Below are positions 1 to 6,693 of a stretch of DNA of 7,733 bases, one piece after another. This stretch comes from Bacteroidota bacterium (GTDB taxonomy: Bacteria; Bacteroidota; Rhodothermia; Rhodothermales; UBA10348). The stretch spans positions 1 through 7,733 of the forward strand of contig SMXL01000120.1 of the NCBI GenBank assembly GCA_004356385.1, given 5' to 3'. The notes under the pieces were generated by a model. That model saw only the letters and a list, made by a program, of their open reading frames with translations, was not told the origin of the DNA and made no database searches. A program made the translations under genes and the position numbers. Every line of letters starts with the position of its first letter. Within the stretch, counting starts at the first letter, position 1.

Positions 1-1
1 C

Positions 2-727
2 ACGCTGAGTATCCGACAAGACCTGGATGGCGACGCGAAGATTCCTGGGTTGCAGCGCAGGACCAGCGCGTGGGGACTCGCTCTCGTTGCCGTCACCACG
101 TCGTTCAGTGGATTCGATTTTCTGATGTCACTCGATCCGCACTGGTTCTCGACCATTTTTGGGGTCTATTTCTTTGCCGGTTCTTTCATGGCGATCATGG
201 CTTTCATCGCTCTGGTAGCCATGGTCCTTCAGAAAGCCGGAATGCTTCAAGATGCGATTACGACCGAGCATTATCAGGACCTGGGCAAGTTTCTTTTCGG
301 ATTCGTGGTGTTCTGGGCCTATATCGCCTTCAGTCAGTACATGTTGATCTGGTATGGAAATATGCCGGAGGAGACCCTGTTTTACCGGCGCCGCCTCGAA
401 AACGGTTGGGAAGCGTACAGCGCCGCACTACTCATCGCGCACTTCCTTATCCCGTTTATCGTTTTGGTTTCCAGAAGCGCAAAGCGCATGCTTCCGGTTC
501 TCGGGTTCATGTGTGTTTGGATGTTGGTCGTGCATTGGTTCGATTTCTTCTGGTTGGCCATGCCGGTTCTTCACGAACACCCGTCGTTTCATTTGTTGGA
601 TCTTACGAGTGCTATCGGTCTTTTCGGTATTGTCTCCGGGATCGTTATGTACCGTTTGAGTCGCCATAGCCTGGTCCCCGAAAAGGACCCCGGGCTAAAG
701 AAATCACTGGCGTTCACAAACAGTTAA
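2..727 (+). CDS. actF: Alternative complex III subunit ActF, C-terminal part (5' end outside window)
   Basis: This is a membrane subunit of alternative complex III (quinol:cytochrome c/acceptor oxidoreductase), NrfD/PsrC-like, which helps bind quinol and pass electrons towards the terminal oxidase. The reading frame is open to the left edge, so the TTG at 50 is not the true start; 241 residues are visible. Six hydrophobic helices can be seen, at about residues 22-44, 48-77, 95-118, 138-157, 163-190 and 199-219 of the visible part. That matches the last six of the roughly ten helices of the family. Family-like motifs are SLDPHWFSTIFGVYFFAG (43-60), GNMPEET (119-125) and a hydrophilic tail reading LVPEKDP then SLAF. 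The gene ends 33 bases before the next ORF and leads the sco-cox genes, as expected for an ACIII-caa3 cluster. ActC is a paralogue; ActF is preferred because it is the last Act gene before the oxidase genes and because of the tail motif. The motif comparison is from memory. Confidence 0.88.
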   Translation, partial: TLSIRQDLDGDAKIPGLQRRTSAWGLALVAVTTSFSGFDFLMSLDPHWFSTIFGVYFFAGSFMAIMAFIALVAMVLQKAGMLQDAITTEHYQDLGKFLFGFVVFWAYIAFSQYMLIWYGNMPEETLFYRRRLENGWEAYSAALLIAHFLIPFIVLVSRSAKRMLPVLGFMCVWMLVVHWFDFFWLAMPVLHEHPSFHLLDLTSAIGLFGIVSGIVMYRLSRHSLVPEKDPGLKKSLAFTNS

Positions 728-760
728 CGTGAGAACACAACCTAGCCCAAACGAATAATC

Positions 761-1099
761 ATGAGTGATCATAACGTGACTCAGAACGAACAGGTCGAGC
801 CCGAAGGGCTCAACGCTGGCGCGCTGGGCTTGGTGGTCGTAGGCGGAATGGTTCTGATCCTAGCCGCGATGTTTGTCGTTGTATCGGTCACCGAACTTGT
901 TTTTCACGATGCCCTGGTAGAATCAACGGGAATCTCCGGGTACCCGACGCTTACCGAAACGCGCCAGAGTGCAGAAGATCTTCTTTCCAGCTATGCTCCG
1001 ATTGACCTGGATGCGGGCGTTTATCGGATCCCTATCGATCGCGCAATGGGACTGGTCGTTGAAGAGGCCCAACAATCTACCGGCGGAGGAGGGAATTGA
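761..1099 (+). CDS. Small single-helix membrane protein of unknown function in the ACIII-Sco-cox operon
   Basis: I do not recognise a named family. The 112-residue product has a hydrophilic acidic N-terminus (1-17), one strongly hydrophobic segment at about 21-46 rich in Val, Leu, Ala and Gly, and a C-terminal domain of about 65 residues. Charge placement suggests a single anchor with the C-terminal part outside the cytoplasm, but this is inference. The C-terminal block YRIPIDRAMGLVVEEA (88-103) looks like a conserved motif. From memory, similar 'RIPI..AM' endings occur in small proteins beside oxidase genes in several phyla. The tail ends in a run of four Gly and one Asn; its DNA doubles as the ribosome binding site of the next gene. 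No Cys, CxxCH or lipobox is present, so it is neither a cytochrome nor a lipoprotein. The ATG follows an A-rich leader without a Shine-Dalgarno. Position between actF and sco suggests an accessory or assembly role for ACIII or the oxidase. Confidence 0.8.
   Translation: MSDHNVTQNEQVEPEGLNAGALGLVVVGGMVLILAAMFVVVSVTELVFHDALVESTGISGYPTLTETRQSAEDLLSSYAPIDLDAGVYRIPIDRAMGLVVEEAQQSTGGGGN
1085..1093 (+). promoter_or_regulatory. Strong Shine-Dalgarno for sco, inside the end of the preceding gene
   Basis: The stretch GGAGGAGGG is a near-perfect anti-16S match. It lies 7 bases before a TTG at 1101 and 16 bases before an ATG at 1110. The spacing favours the TTG as the sco start. It also encodes part of the Gly run at the end of the upstream protein, so the two genes are probably translationally coupled. 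No other gene start in the window has so strong a site. Confidence 0.55.
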
Positions 1100-1100
1100 T

Positions 1101-1982
1101 TTGAGAACCATGATAGTGCTTCGCAACATACTACTATTTGTCCTAATTCTGGGTATTGGTCGTCTTACCGCATTGGACTGCGCGGCTCAAATCACCCGGG
1201 CGGACGCCTTACCCGACGTATTTGAAGGGGTCGGAATAACGGAGCAACTGGGCACAGTTATTCCAACACACCTTACGTTCACGAACGAATCGGGAGAAGA
1301 AGTAGCCCTTTCGACGTTTTTTAAGGCGGAGAGGCCCATCATTCTGAATTTTGTCTATCACAACTGCCCGATGCTGTGCAGCCTCATCCTGGAGAGCTTT
1401 ACCGAGTCGCTAAGGGAGATGGAGTGGACACCGGGATCTGAATTTGATGTGCTGACGGTCAGTTTTTCGGCGACTGAAACCGCCGACCTGGCCAGGGATC
1501 AGAAGAGTCGCTATTTGAATATCTTGAAAAAGCCGGCTGCGGCCGATGGTTGGCATTTCCTGACCGGATCGGAAGAGAATATTTTTGCATTGGCTGAAGC
1601 GACAGGATTTGGCTTCAAATGGATCGAAGAAACCAAAGAATATGCACACCCGGCGGCGCTCATTTTTTTGGATGAGGCAGGGACGATCACGCGGTACATC
1701 CACGGCATGAATTATCCTCCGAATGATCTCCGCCGGGCGTTGGTCGAGGCGTCCGAAGGACGGGTGGGAACCACGTGGGACCGAATCATCATGTATTGTT
1801 ACCGATACGATGCGAGCGCGAATTCCTATGTGCTTCAGGCGACGAAACTGATGAGACTGGGCGGGGGATTGACGCTGCTGGTCGTCATCGTTGGATTGCT
1901 AATTTTCTGGCGTCGTGAACGAGGCCAGCAACGCGATCGTCTTTCAGACGGCGGTGAGCGGAGCACTTTAATTACTAACTGA
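1101..1982 (+). CDS. sco: Sco/SenC-family copper chaperone for cytochrome c oxidase, C-terminally anchored
   Basis: This thioredoxin-fold protein binds copper and acts outside the cytoplasm in assembly of the CuA site of oxidase subunit II, which is encoded just downstream. With the TTG start it has 293 residues. An N-terminal signal or anchor runs to about residue 30, with a plausible cleavage after Ala-Ala-Gln. The copper-binding Cys pair is in NCPMLC (C89 and C93, CxxxC spacing), and the third ligand His is probably H183 in EYAHPAAL. Other family-like blocks are DVLTVSFS (116-123), GWHFLTG (150-156), and YPPNDLRRALVEASEGRVG followed by an MYCYRYD segment. A second hydrophobic helix at about 253-270 followed by Arg residues anchors the C-terminus. 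This CPMLC form with a C-terminal anchor is a known variant of the family. Starts are uncertain: TTG 1101 has the better ribosome binding site, ATG 1110 gives 290 residues. A long in-frame extension back to 969 is rejected because it overlaps the upstream gene. Confidence 0.93.
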   Translation: MRTMIVLRNILLFVLILGIGRLTALDCAAQITRADALPDVFEGVGITEQLGTVIPTHLTFTNESGEEVALSTFFKAERPIILNFVYHNCPMLCSLILESFTESLREMEWTPGSEFDVLTVSFSATETADLARDQKSRYLNILKKPAAADGWHFLTGSEENIFALAEATGFGFKWIEETKEYAHPAALIFLDEAGTITRYIHGMNYPPNDLRRALVEASEGRVGTTWDRIIMYCYRYDASANSYVLQATKLMRLGGGLTLLVVIVGLLIFWRRERGQQRDRLSDGGERSTLITN

Positions 1983-1997
1983 AGGAAGACACAATAG

Positions 1998-2936
1998 ATG
2001 GGCGAGAACGGTTCATTCTTCTTACCTGAGGCAGCGTCGAGCTTCGCCGGCGAGGTCGACGCGCTGTTCAACTTCGTCCTCGTCGTCAGTGCGATCTTGT
2101 TCGTAGCGGTCGTCGGGACGATGATCTATTTCGTGATCCGATATCGCCGCCGCAGTCATTCCTTTGTTCCAGTTCCCGAGAAAGAAGGAAAGATGTTGGA
2201 AGTGGTCTCCATCGTATTTCCAACGATCCTCGTTCTGATTCTTTTTACGTGGGGCTTCCAGGTATTTATCACGTTGAGTACGGCTCCGCCTGATTCCTAT
2301 GAGATCACCGTACGAGGAAAACAGTGGTTCTGGGAATTCGAATATCCGAATGGAGTCGTTACAGCGAATGAGATGTACGTTCCCCTGAACAGGCCGATTC
2401 GGCTTAAAATGAGTGCCGACGATGTGCTGCACAGTTTTTATGTACCTGCATTCCGGGTCAAACACGATGTCATTCCGAATCGATACACGACCGTCTGGTT
2501 CGAGGCGACGAGCGTGGGTGAATATCGTATTTACTGCACGGAATATTGCGGTACGCTGCATTCGGCGATGCTGGGGACCGTCCACGTGGTTACGGAAGCC
2601 GAGTTCGACGCGTGGCTCCAAAGCCAGAATCAGGATCTCCCGCCGATCGAGCTCGGTGAAAAGACGTTTACCCAGTATAGCTGCAACGCGTGTCATGCTA
2701 TCGACGGTAATCGACTGGTCGGCCCGCCCCTCAATGGCCTATTCGGTACCACGAGAACCCTGGCGGATGGCAGTACGGTTGAGGTAGACGACAGCTATCT
2801 CAAGGAATCGATCATCAACCCGAATGCCAAAGTCGTTGAAGGGTTTGCTCCGGGATTGATGCCGGCATCCTTGGCGGCATCGCTTACCGCCCGCCAGATT
2901 GACGGTCTGGTTGAATACATCAAGTCGCTTGAGTAA
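1998..2936 (+). CDS. coxB: Cytochrome c oxidase subunit II with fused cytochrome c domain (caa3 type)
   Basis: This subunit accepts electrons on its own cytochrome c domain and passes them through CuA to subunit I. Its 312 residues comprise two transmembrane helices (about 24-46 and 68-92), a cupredoxin domain, and a C-terminal class I cytochrome c domain from about 215. CuA ligands are complete: H145 in LHSFYVP, then C180, E182, C184, H188 and M191 in YCTEYCGTLHSAML. The aromatic patch for electron transfer, KQWFWEFEY, is at 108-116. Heme c is bound by CNACH (C229, C232, H233), with M288 in GLMPA the likely axial ligand. No lipobox or clear cleavable signal is seen, so the first helix is probably retained. 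The ATG is preceded by a modest GAAGGAAG site. The gene starts 15 bases after sco and is separated from coxA by 111 bases. Confidence 0.97.
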   Translation: MGENGSFFLPEAASSFAGEVDALFNFVLVVSAILFVAVVGTMIYFVIRYRRRSHSFVPVPEKEGKMLEVVSIVFPTILVLILFTWGFQVFITLSTAPPDSYEITVRGKQWFWEFEYPNGVVTANEMYVPLNRPIRLKMSADDVLHSFYVPAFRVKHDVIPNRYTTVWFEATSVGEYRIYCTEYCGTLHSAMLGTVHVVTEAEFDAWLQSQNQDLPPIELGEKTFTQYSCNACHAIDGNRLVGPPLNGLFGTTRTLADGSTVEVDDSYLKESIINPNAKVVEGFAPGLMPASLAASLTARQIDGLVEYIKSLE

Positions 2937-3047
2937 AAAAATGATTCCGCAAGGTGCAAGTGCCTGGATGGCGAGAAAGATGACACGATAAACGACAAAA
3001 GATATGACCACACGACTCCCACAGATTATTGAACGAATAGAGAATTG

Positions 3048-4733
3048 ATGAGTGTAGCCGCATCGACATCGATGAACTATCTGAACCACGATCATTCGAT
3101 CAAGTCGTGGCTTCTTACGAAGGACCACAAGCGCATCGGAATCTTGTACCTCGTGGTTATCTCTCTCGTTTTCCTTGCGGGAGGGATCCTGGCGCTATTC
3201 ATTCGGGTCGAGCAGATGGCTTCTGGCCAGGACATCATGGGTCCGGATGCCTACAATCAGCTGTTCACGATCCATGGCGTATTGATGATCTTTGCGTTCA
3301 TCATACCTGCGATCCCTTCAATTCTTGGTAACTTTGTGTTGCCCATGCAGATAGGAGCTAGAGATGTCGCATTTCCACGCATCAATCTCCTCAGTTTTTA
3401 CCTGTATGTAGCGGGAGCGGTCATTGCTCTCAGCGCGCTCCTCATCGGTCGGATCGACGGAGGATGGACCTTTTATGCGCCTTATTCCATTCGTGTCGGG
3501 GATAGTATTCTGTTCGTGACGATGGGCGTCTTCGTCATGGGTTTCTCGTCCATTTTGACGGGTGTGAACTTCATTGTCACGATCCACAAGATGAGAGCAC
3601 CCGGTCTTACGTGGAACCGGTTACCTCTCTTCGTTTGGAGTCTGTATGCGACAGCGATCGTACAGGTACTAGCTACCCCGGTTATCGGTATTACGGTACT
3701 CCTTCTGTTTCTCGAACGGCTTCTGGGGATCGGTATTTTTGATCCAGCGCTGGGAGGGGATCCAGTTCTCTTTCAACACTTTTTCTGGTTCTATTCACAT
3801 CCGGCAGTGTACGTGATGATTTTGCCGGCCTTCGGAATCATCTCGGAGCTGATCGGGACGTTCTCTCGACATCGCATATTTGGATACCGGTTCGTAGCGC
3901 TTTCGTCCATTGCGATCGCCTTTCTGGGTGCGCTCGTATGGGGGCATCACATGTTTGTCGCCGGGCAGTCGGCACTGGCATCGACTGTATTCTCGCTCCT
4001 GACTTTCCTGATAGGCATTCCGACCGGAGTTAAGATCGTGAATTGGGTGGTGACCATGTACAAGGGATCGATTCAACTTCGAACCCCCATGCTGTATGCC
4101 CTGATGTTCCTCTTCCTGTTCAGTATTGGTGGCTTTACAGGAATCATGTTGGGCGTGCTTCCGATCGACATACACCTGCACGATACGTATTTCATCGTAG
4201 CCCACTTTCACTATGTAATGGTGGGTGGTAACGTAATCGCTGCCATCGGTGGTCTACACTATTGGTGGCCGAAAATCACCGGGAAAATGTTTAATGAGAC
4301 GCTTGGTCGGATTGCAGCGGTTCTCATATTCGTGGGTTTCAATCTCACCTTCATTCCGCAGTTCATTACAGGGTCTCGCGGAATGCCCAGACGTTATTAC
4401 GATTACCCGGTCGAGTTCGAAAGCCTGAATCTACTTTCGACGTACGGTTCCTGGGTGATGGCTGCAGGGCTGTTTTTAATCGCTGGGTATTTACTGCACT
4501 CGTTGTTCAAGGGGAAGAAGGCAAGCGCGAATCCCTGGGGATCGCTGACACTCGAGTGGACGCATACGAATCCGCTTCCGGATCCACACAATTTCGAGCA
4601 AACTCCGACGGTTACGCGTGGGCCATATGACTACCACCTGGCGAAGGAATTATTCGAGAATGAATCGTTCGGCGATGGCCTCGAGTCGGACCATGTTCCG
4701 GAACTCGACGAGAAAGGCCAAGCGAAGGCATAA
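3048..4733 (+). CDS. coxA: Cytochrome c oxidase subunit I, A2-type (YSHP) heme-copper oxidase
   Basis: This is the catalytic subunit that reduces oxygen to water and pumps protons; it binds a low-spin heme, a high-spin heme and CuB. It has 561 residues and about 12 membrane helices. Low-spin heme ligands are H76 (LFTIHGV) and H388; the high-spin heme ligand is H386 (AHFHYV). CuB ligands are H251, H300 and H301 (WGHHMF), with the cross-link Tyr Y255. The helix VI motif is FYSHPAVY (248-255), with Tyr-Ser in place of the Gly-Glu region of A1 oxidases, so this is subtype A2 as in Rhodothermus marinus caa3. D-channel residues D106 and N113 ([11 protein letters not shown]) and K-channel residues T326 and K329 (PTGVK) are present. 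An acidic, soluble tail follows residue 490. ATG 3048 is preferred over the TTG just before it; neither has a strong ribosome binding site. Confidence 0.98.
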   Translation: MSVAASTSMNYLNHDHSIKSWLLTKDHKRIGILYLVVISLVFLAGGILALFIRVEQMASGQDIMGPDAYNQLFTIHGVLMIFAFIIPAIPSILGNFVLPMQIGARDVAFPRINLLSFYLYVAGAVIALSALLIGRIDGGWTFYAPYSIRVGDSILFVTMGVFVMGFSSILTGVNFIVTIHKMRAPGLTWNRLPLFVWSLYATAIVQVLATPVIGITVLLLFLERLLGIGIFDPALGGDPVLFQHFFWFYSHPAVYVMILPAFGIISELIGTFSRHRIFGYRFVALSSIAIAFLGALVWGHHMFVAGQSALASTVFSLLTFLIGIPTGVKIVNWVVTMYKGSIQLRTPMLYALMFLFLFSIGGFTGIMLGVLPIDIHLHDTYFIVAHFHYVMVGGNVIAAIGGLHYWWPKITGKMFNETLGRIAAVLIFVGFNLTFIPQFITGSRGMPRRYYDYPVEFESLNLLSTYGSWVMAAGLFLIAGYLLHSLFKGKKASANPWGSLTLEWTHTNPLPDPHNFEQTPTVTRGPYDYHLAKELFENESFGDGLESDHVPELDEKGQAKA

Positions 4734-4768
4734 AGGACTAAAGATATTTTCGGAATTACAGATACATT

Positions 4769-5452
4769 ATGGCTGAAGTATCAACCGTGAAGGCAGAACG
4801 ACCTGAGCATCTGCACCACCACTTTGTTTCGTCGGAACAGCAATTCGACGCGGCGAAAATGGGGATGTGGCTCTTTCTCGTGACGGAAATCCTTCTATTC
4901 AGCGGGATGTTCGTCGCATATACCGTATTTCGGATCTGGTATCCGGAAGTGTTCTCACACTCCGCTGAGCTCCTGAACTGGCGACTGGGTGGATTGAACA
5001 CGATTGTGCTCCTGGCATCTTCGTTCACGGTCGCGATGGGAGTTCATTATGCTCAGACCAACGAACGAAAGAAACTCGTTCGGGCGCTGATCTTGACGAT
5101 ATTTTTCGCGAGCATCTTCATGGTTGTCAAGTACTTCGAGTACACCGGCAAATTTGCGCATGGCGTCTTTCCGGGAATCAACTTTAATCCTCACGGAACG
5201 GCTGGCGGTCTTGATTACGCCGCTTACAATATTCCTTTTGCCGCTCAGTTTTTCAGTATTTATTTCGTGATGACGGGCATTCATGGATTGCACGTACTCA
5301 TTGGAATAGGGCTGTTCACGTGGCTTGTGATCCGGGCCAACAAAGGTCATTTCAGTAGCGAGTATTACACGCCCGTCGAAATCACGGGATTGTATTGGCA
5401 CCTCGTGGATATCATCTGGATATTCCTGTTCCCGTTACTTTATCTGATCTGA
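4769..5452 (+). CDS. coxC: Cytochrome c oxidase subunit III, five-helix form
   Basis: Subunit III is an integral membrane protein that stabilises subunit I and supports proton uptake into its D channel. The 227-residue product has five helices, at about 31-54, 76-94, 104-122, 158-188 and 207-226, so it is the short form lacking the first two helices of the seven-helix mitochondrial type. Diagnostic blocks are KMGMWLFLVTEILLFSGMF (30-48) with the conserved E40, FFSIYFVMTGIHGLHVLIG (161-179) and YWHLVDIIWIFLFPLLYL (209-226). The N-terminus carries a His cluster (LHHHF, 15-19) before the first helix. It starts 35 bases after coxA, with no Shine-Dalgarno visible in the AT-rich leader. Confidence 0.97.
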   Translation: MAEVSTVKAERPEHLHHHFVSSEQQFDAAKMGMWLFLVTEILLFSGMFVAYTVFRIWYPEVFSHSAELLNWRLGGLNTIVLLASSFTVAMGVHYAQTNERKKLVRALILTIFFASIFMVVKYFEYTGKFAHGVFPGINFNPHGTAGGLDYAAYNIPFAAQFFSIYFVMTGIHGLHVLIGIGLFTWLVIRANKGHFSSEYYTPVEITGLYWHLVDIIWIFLFPLLYLI

Positions 5453-5509
5453 ACAGGCCGTCCTATACCCCAAAATCAGAAAATCGACGAAAGACGAAAC
5501 GAACGCTTC

Positions 5510-5899
5510 ATGGCACACGCAGAACATCACGTAACACCCATAAAGACACTGATTCAAGTGTTTTTGGCACTGATTGCGCTGACGGCGATCACGGTCGTTG
5601 CGGCGCGCATGGAACTTGGCCCCCTGAACGTGCCCATCGCCCTTACCATTGCTATCGTAAAAGCGTCGTTCGTGGTTGTCATTTTTATGGCGCTCAAAAA
5701 TGACAATCGCATGAATGCCGTCATCTTCCTGGTAGGCGCGGTGTTCGTTGTCGTTTTTCTTACGTTGACGCTGTTTGATACGGCCTATCGCGGCGATCTC
5801 CCGAATACGGTCAAGGGGACGATAATGGAAGAGCAGGCCGAGGCCGATGCATTAAAAGCGCGAGATCCGGGTCCAAGACCGACGCCTCCGAACCAGTGA
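5510..5899 (+). CDS. coxD: Cytochrome c oxidase subunit IV family protein (CoxD/CyoD-like)
   Basis: This is a small accessory membrane subunit of the oxidase. Its 129 residues hold three hydrophobic helices at about 11-32, 42-62 and 67-90. The second helix contains K51 in IVKASFVVVIFMALKND, which matches the family pattern of a Lys in the helix and an FM.LK-like end. A hydrophilic tail from about 95 ends in a Pro-rich stretch (DPGPRPTPPNQ). It is the last gene of the oxidase operon, 57 bases after coxC, and is convergent with the next gene. Identification rests on position, length, helix pattern and the Lys motif; the family diverges fast, so individual residues say less than in the other subunits. 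Confidence 0.88.
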   Translation: MAHAEHHVTPIKTLIQVFLALIALTAITVVAARMELGPLNVPIALTIAIVKASFVVVIFMALKNDNRMNAVIFLVGAVFVVVFLTLTLFDTAYRGDLPNTVKGTIMEEQAEADALKARDPGPRPTPPNQ

Positions 5900-5918
5900 G
5901 GCCTGTCAGCCCGGATCT
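5863..5918. repeat. Nine-base inverted repeat at the 3' end of the oxidase operon
   Basis: AGATCCGGG at 5863-5871, inside the end of coxD, is exactly complementary to CCCGGATCT at 5910-5918, after its stop codon. The loop would be 38 bases and no T-run follows on either strand, so it is not a classical intrinsic terminator. It could close a larger RNA structure at the convergent junction, or be chance. Confidence 0.3.
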
Positions 5919-5956
5919 GCTGTACGGCTCGTGCGTCTCCGTCTTTACGTTGTGCC

Positions 5957-6574
5957 TTAATTTTCCGTCGTCAGCAGCTCTTCAATGCGCGCTGTGAGAA
6001 ACTTCGCGAGCTGATCGTACGATGTCGCTAGCGTTTTCCTCAGGTTTTTGTCTTCAACGCCCATGTGTCCAGACACGATCTTTACGATGTGACATGGGAC
6101 GCCGTGCGTCGCTGACACATAGGCGACCGCATATCCCGTCATATCGCTCATGTCAGCGATTCGTTGCCAGTAGCTGAGTTCGGTGGCACCCTGGACCGTA
6201 TGATCCTGAGTCACCAGCGTGTACTGATCGACATTGTCGAATGGTACCGTCAACGGCATTCGGGGATAGGTTGGGGCTGCGAGTTCAATCCGGTCACCTT
6301 CGAAGACCTGGGACGCGCCGACAATCGAGCCCAGTTTAATCTTATCACCGAGCGCGGTGCACGTTCCCACGTGGATGATCCTGGTCAGATTGTTTTGATT
6401 GAGAAGTCTCTCCGTGCGGAGCGTCGCCTTGATTTTACCGATCCCAACGATGGTAACGAGGCATCGGTCGTCGTGTTGGGAATCACCCTCGGATAGACCG
6501 TCGAAGCGGCCCCGTTCAAACTTCTGAAGAAATGGCTGTGCCTCGGACAATGTCGCAAATACAATCCCTAACAT
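5957..6574 (-). CDS. MTA/SAH nucleosidase-like (PNP/UDP phosphorylase superfamily) protein, atypical active site
   Basis: The 205-residue product resembles the superfamily of 5'-methylthioadenosine/S-adenosylhomocysteine nucleosidases and futalosine hydrolases, which cleave the N-glycosidic bond of purine nucleosides. Visible blocks in order are an N-terminal strand IVFATLSEAQPF (4-15) with E11 where E. coli MTAN has its catalytic-region Glu12, VGIGKIKAT (43-51), HVGTCTAL (68-75), GDKIKLGSIV (76-85), DMSDMTGYAVAYV (141-153) and VPCHIVKIVSG (159-169). In active MTANs the fifth block reads EME and the last reads SD. Here the positions are D-M-T (T146 for Glu) and S-G (G169 for Asp). Those two residues normally bind the ribose and protonate the purine, so activity is doubtful or the substrate differs. 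The length is slightly short for the family. It is soluble, with no signal peptide. It is divergent from metF, which may point to the methyl cycle. I do not assign mqnB or mtnN. Confidence 0.75.
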   Translation of the reverse strand: MLGIVFATLSEAQPFLQKFERGRFDGLSEGDSQHDDRCLVTIVGIGKIKATLRTERLLNQNNLTRIIHVGTCTALGDKIKLGSIVGASQVFEGDRIELAAPTYPRMPLTVPFDNVDQYTLVTQDHTVQGATELSYWQRIADMSDMTGYAVAYVSATHGVPCHIVKIVSGHMGVEDKNLRKTLATSYDQLAKFLTARIEELLTTEN

Positions 6575-6613
6575 GGATGGGTAATTTTACTGGATGATGG
6601 TTTATCTTTTCAG

Positions 6614-6648
6614 GATACCCACGACCCGGATGCATGGGTCCGAATATC
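6614..6648. promoter_or_regulatory. Imperfect dyad in the divergent intergenic region, possible operator
   Basis: GACCC (6623-6627) and GGGTC (6636-6640) form an inverted repeat with an 8-base spacer that contains the palindrome ATGCAT. Outside these arms GATA (6614-6617) mirrors TATC (6645-6648) with a one-base offset. The dyad is centred near 6631, almost the midpoint of the 119-base gap between the nucleosidase-like gene and metF. A shared operator is one reading; it could also be a chance structure. Confidence 0.25.
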
Positions 6649-6655
6649 TAGAATT

Positions 6656-6663
6656 TACGTTTG
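6656..6663 (+). promoter_or_regulatory. Candidate Bacteroidota-type -7 element for metF
   Basis: TACGTTTG fits the TAnnTTTG consensus known for the primary sigma factor of Bacteroidota. It lies 30 bases before the metF ATG at 6694, which would give a short leader. No clear upstream TTG element is seen at the expected distance, so support is only partial. Confidence 0.35.
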
Positions 6664-6693
6664 GTCCTGGGTAAGTTGAATTTACGAGATGGT

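Noticed and set aside
50..52. TTG at 50 as the start of the first gene
   Set aside because: The frame continues open to the window edge with family-like residues, and the six visible helices are only part of the expected membrane domain.
969..1100. N-terminal extension of the Sco frame into the preceding gene
   Set aside because: It would add 44 residues ahead of a proper signal sequence and overlap most of the C-terminal domain of the upstream gene. The ribosome binding site points to 1101.
1170..1175. Possible lipobox in Sco (ALDC)
   Set aside because: Asp directly before the Cys does not fit the lipobox consensus. Cleavage after Ala-Ala-Gln or retention as an anchor is more likely.
2022..2696. 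A 224-codon open frame on the minus strand opposite coxB
   Set aside because: It lies wholly within coxB, whose protein has complete CuA and heme motifs. The antisense translation shows no recognisable domain and looks like a shadow of coding bias.
750..3039. Shared AACGAATA before the small membrane gene (750-757) and before coxA (3032-3039)
   Set aside because: Only eight bases match, at different distances from the start codons. It fits general A-rich leaders and could easily be chance.
4955..5401. A 148-codon minus-strand frame opposite coxC
   Set aside because: It is fully inside a clear subunit III gene. Its product is highly charged without family motifs.
6164..6496. A 110-codon plus-strand frame inside the nucleosidase-like gene
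   Set aside because: It is antisense to a protein with recognisable superfamily blocks, and it has no motif of its own.
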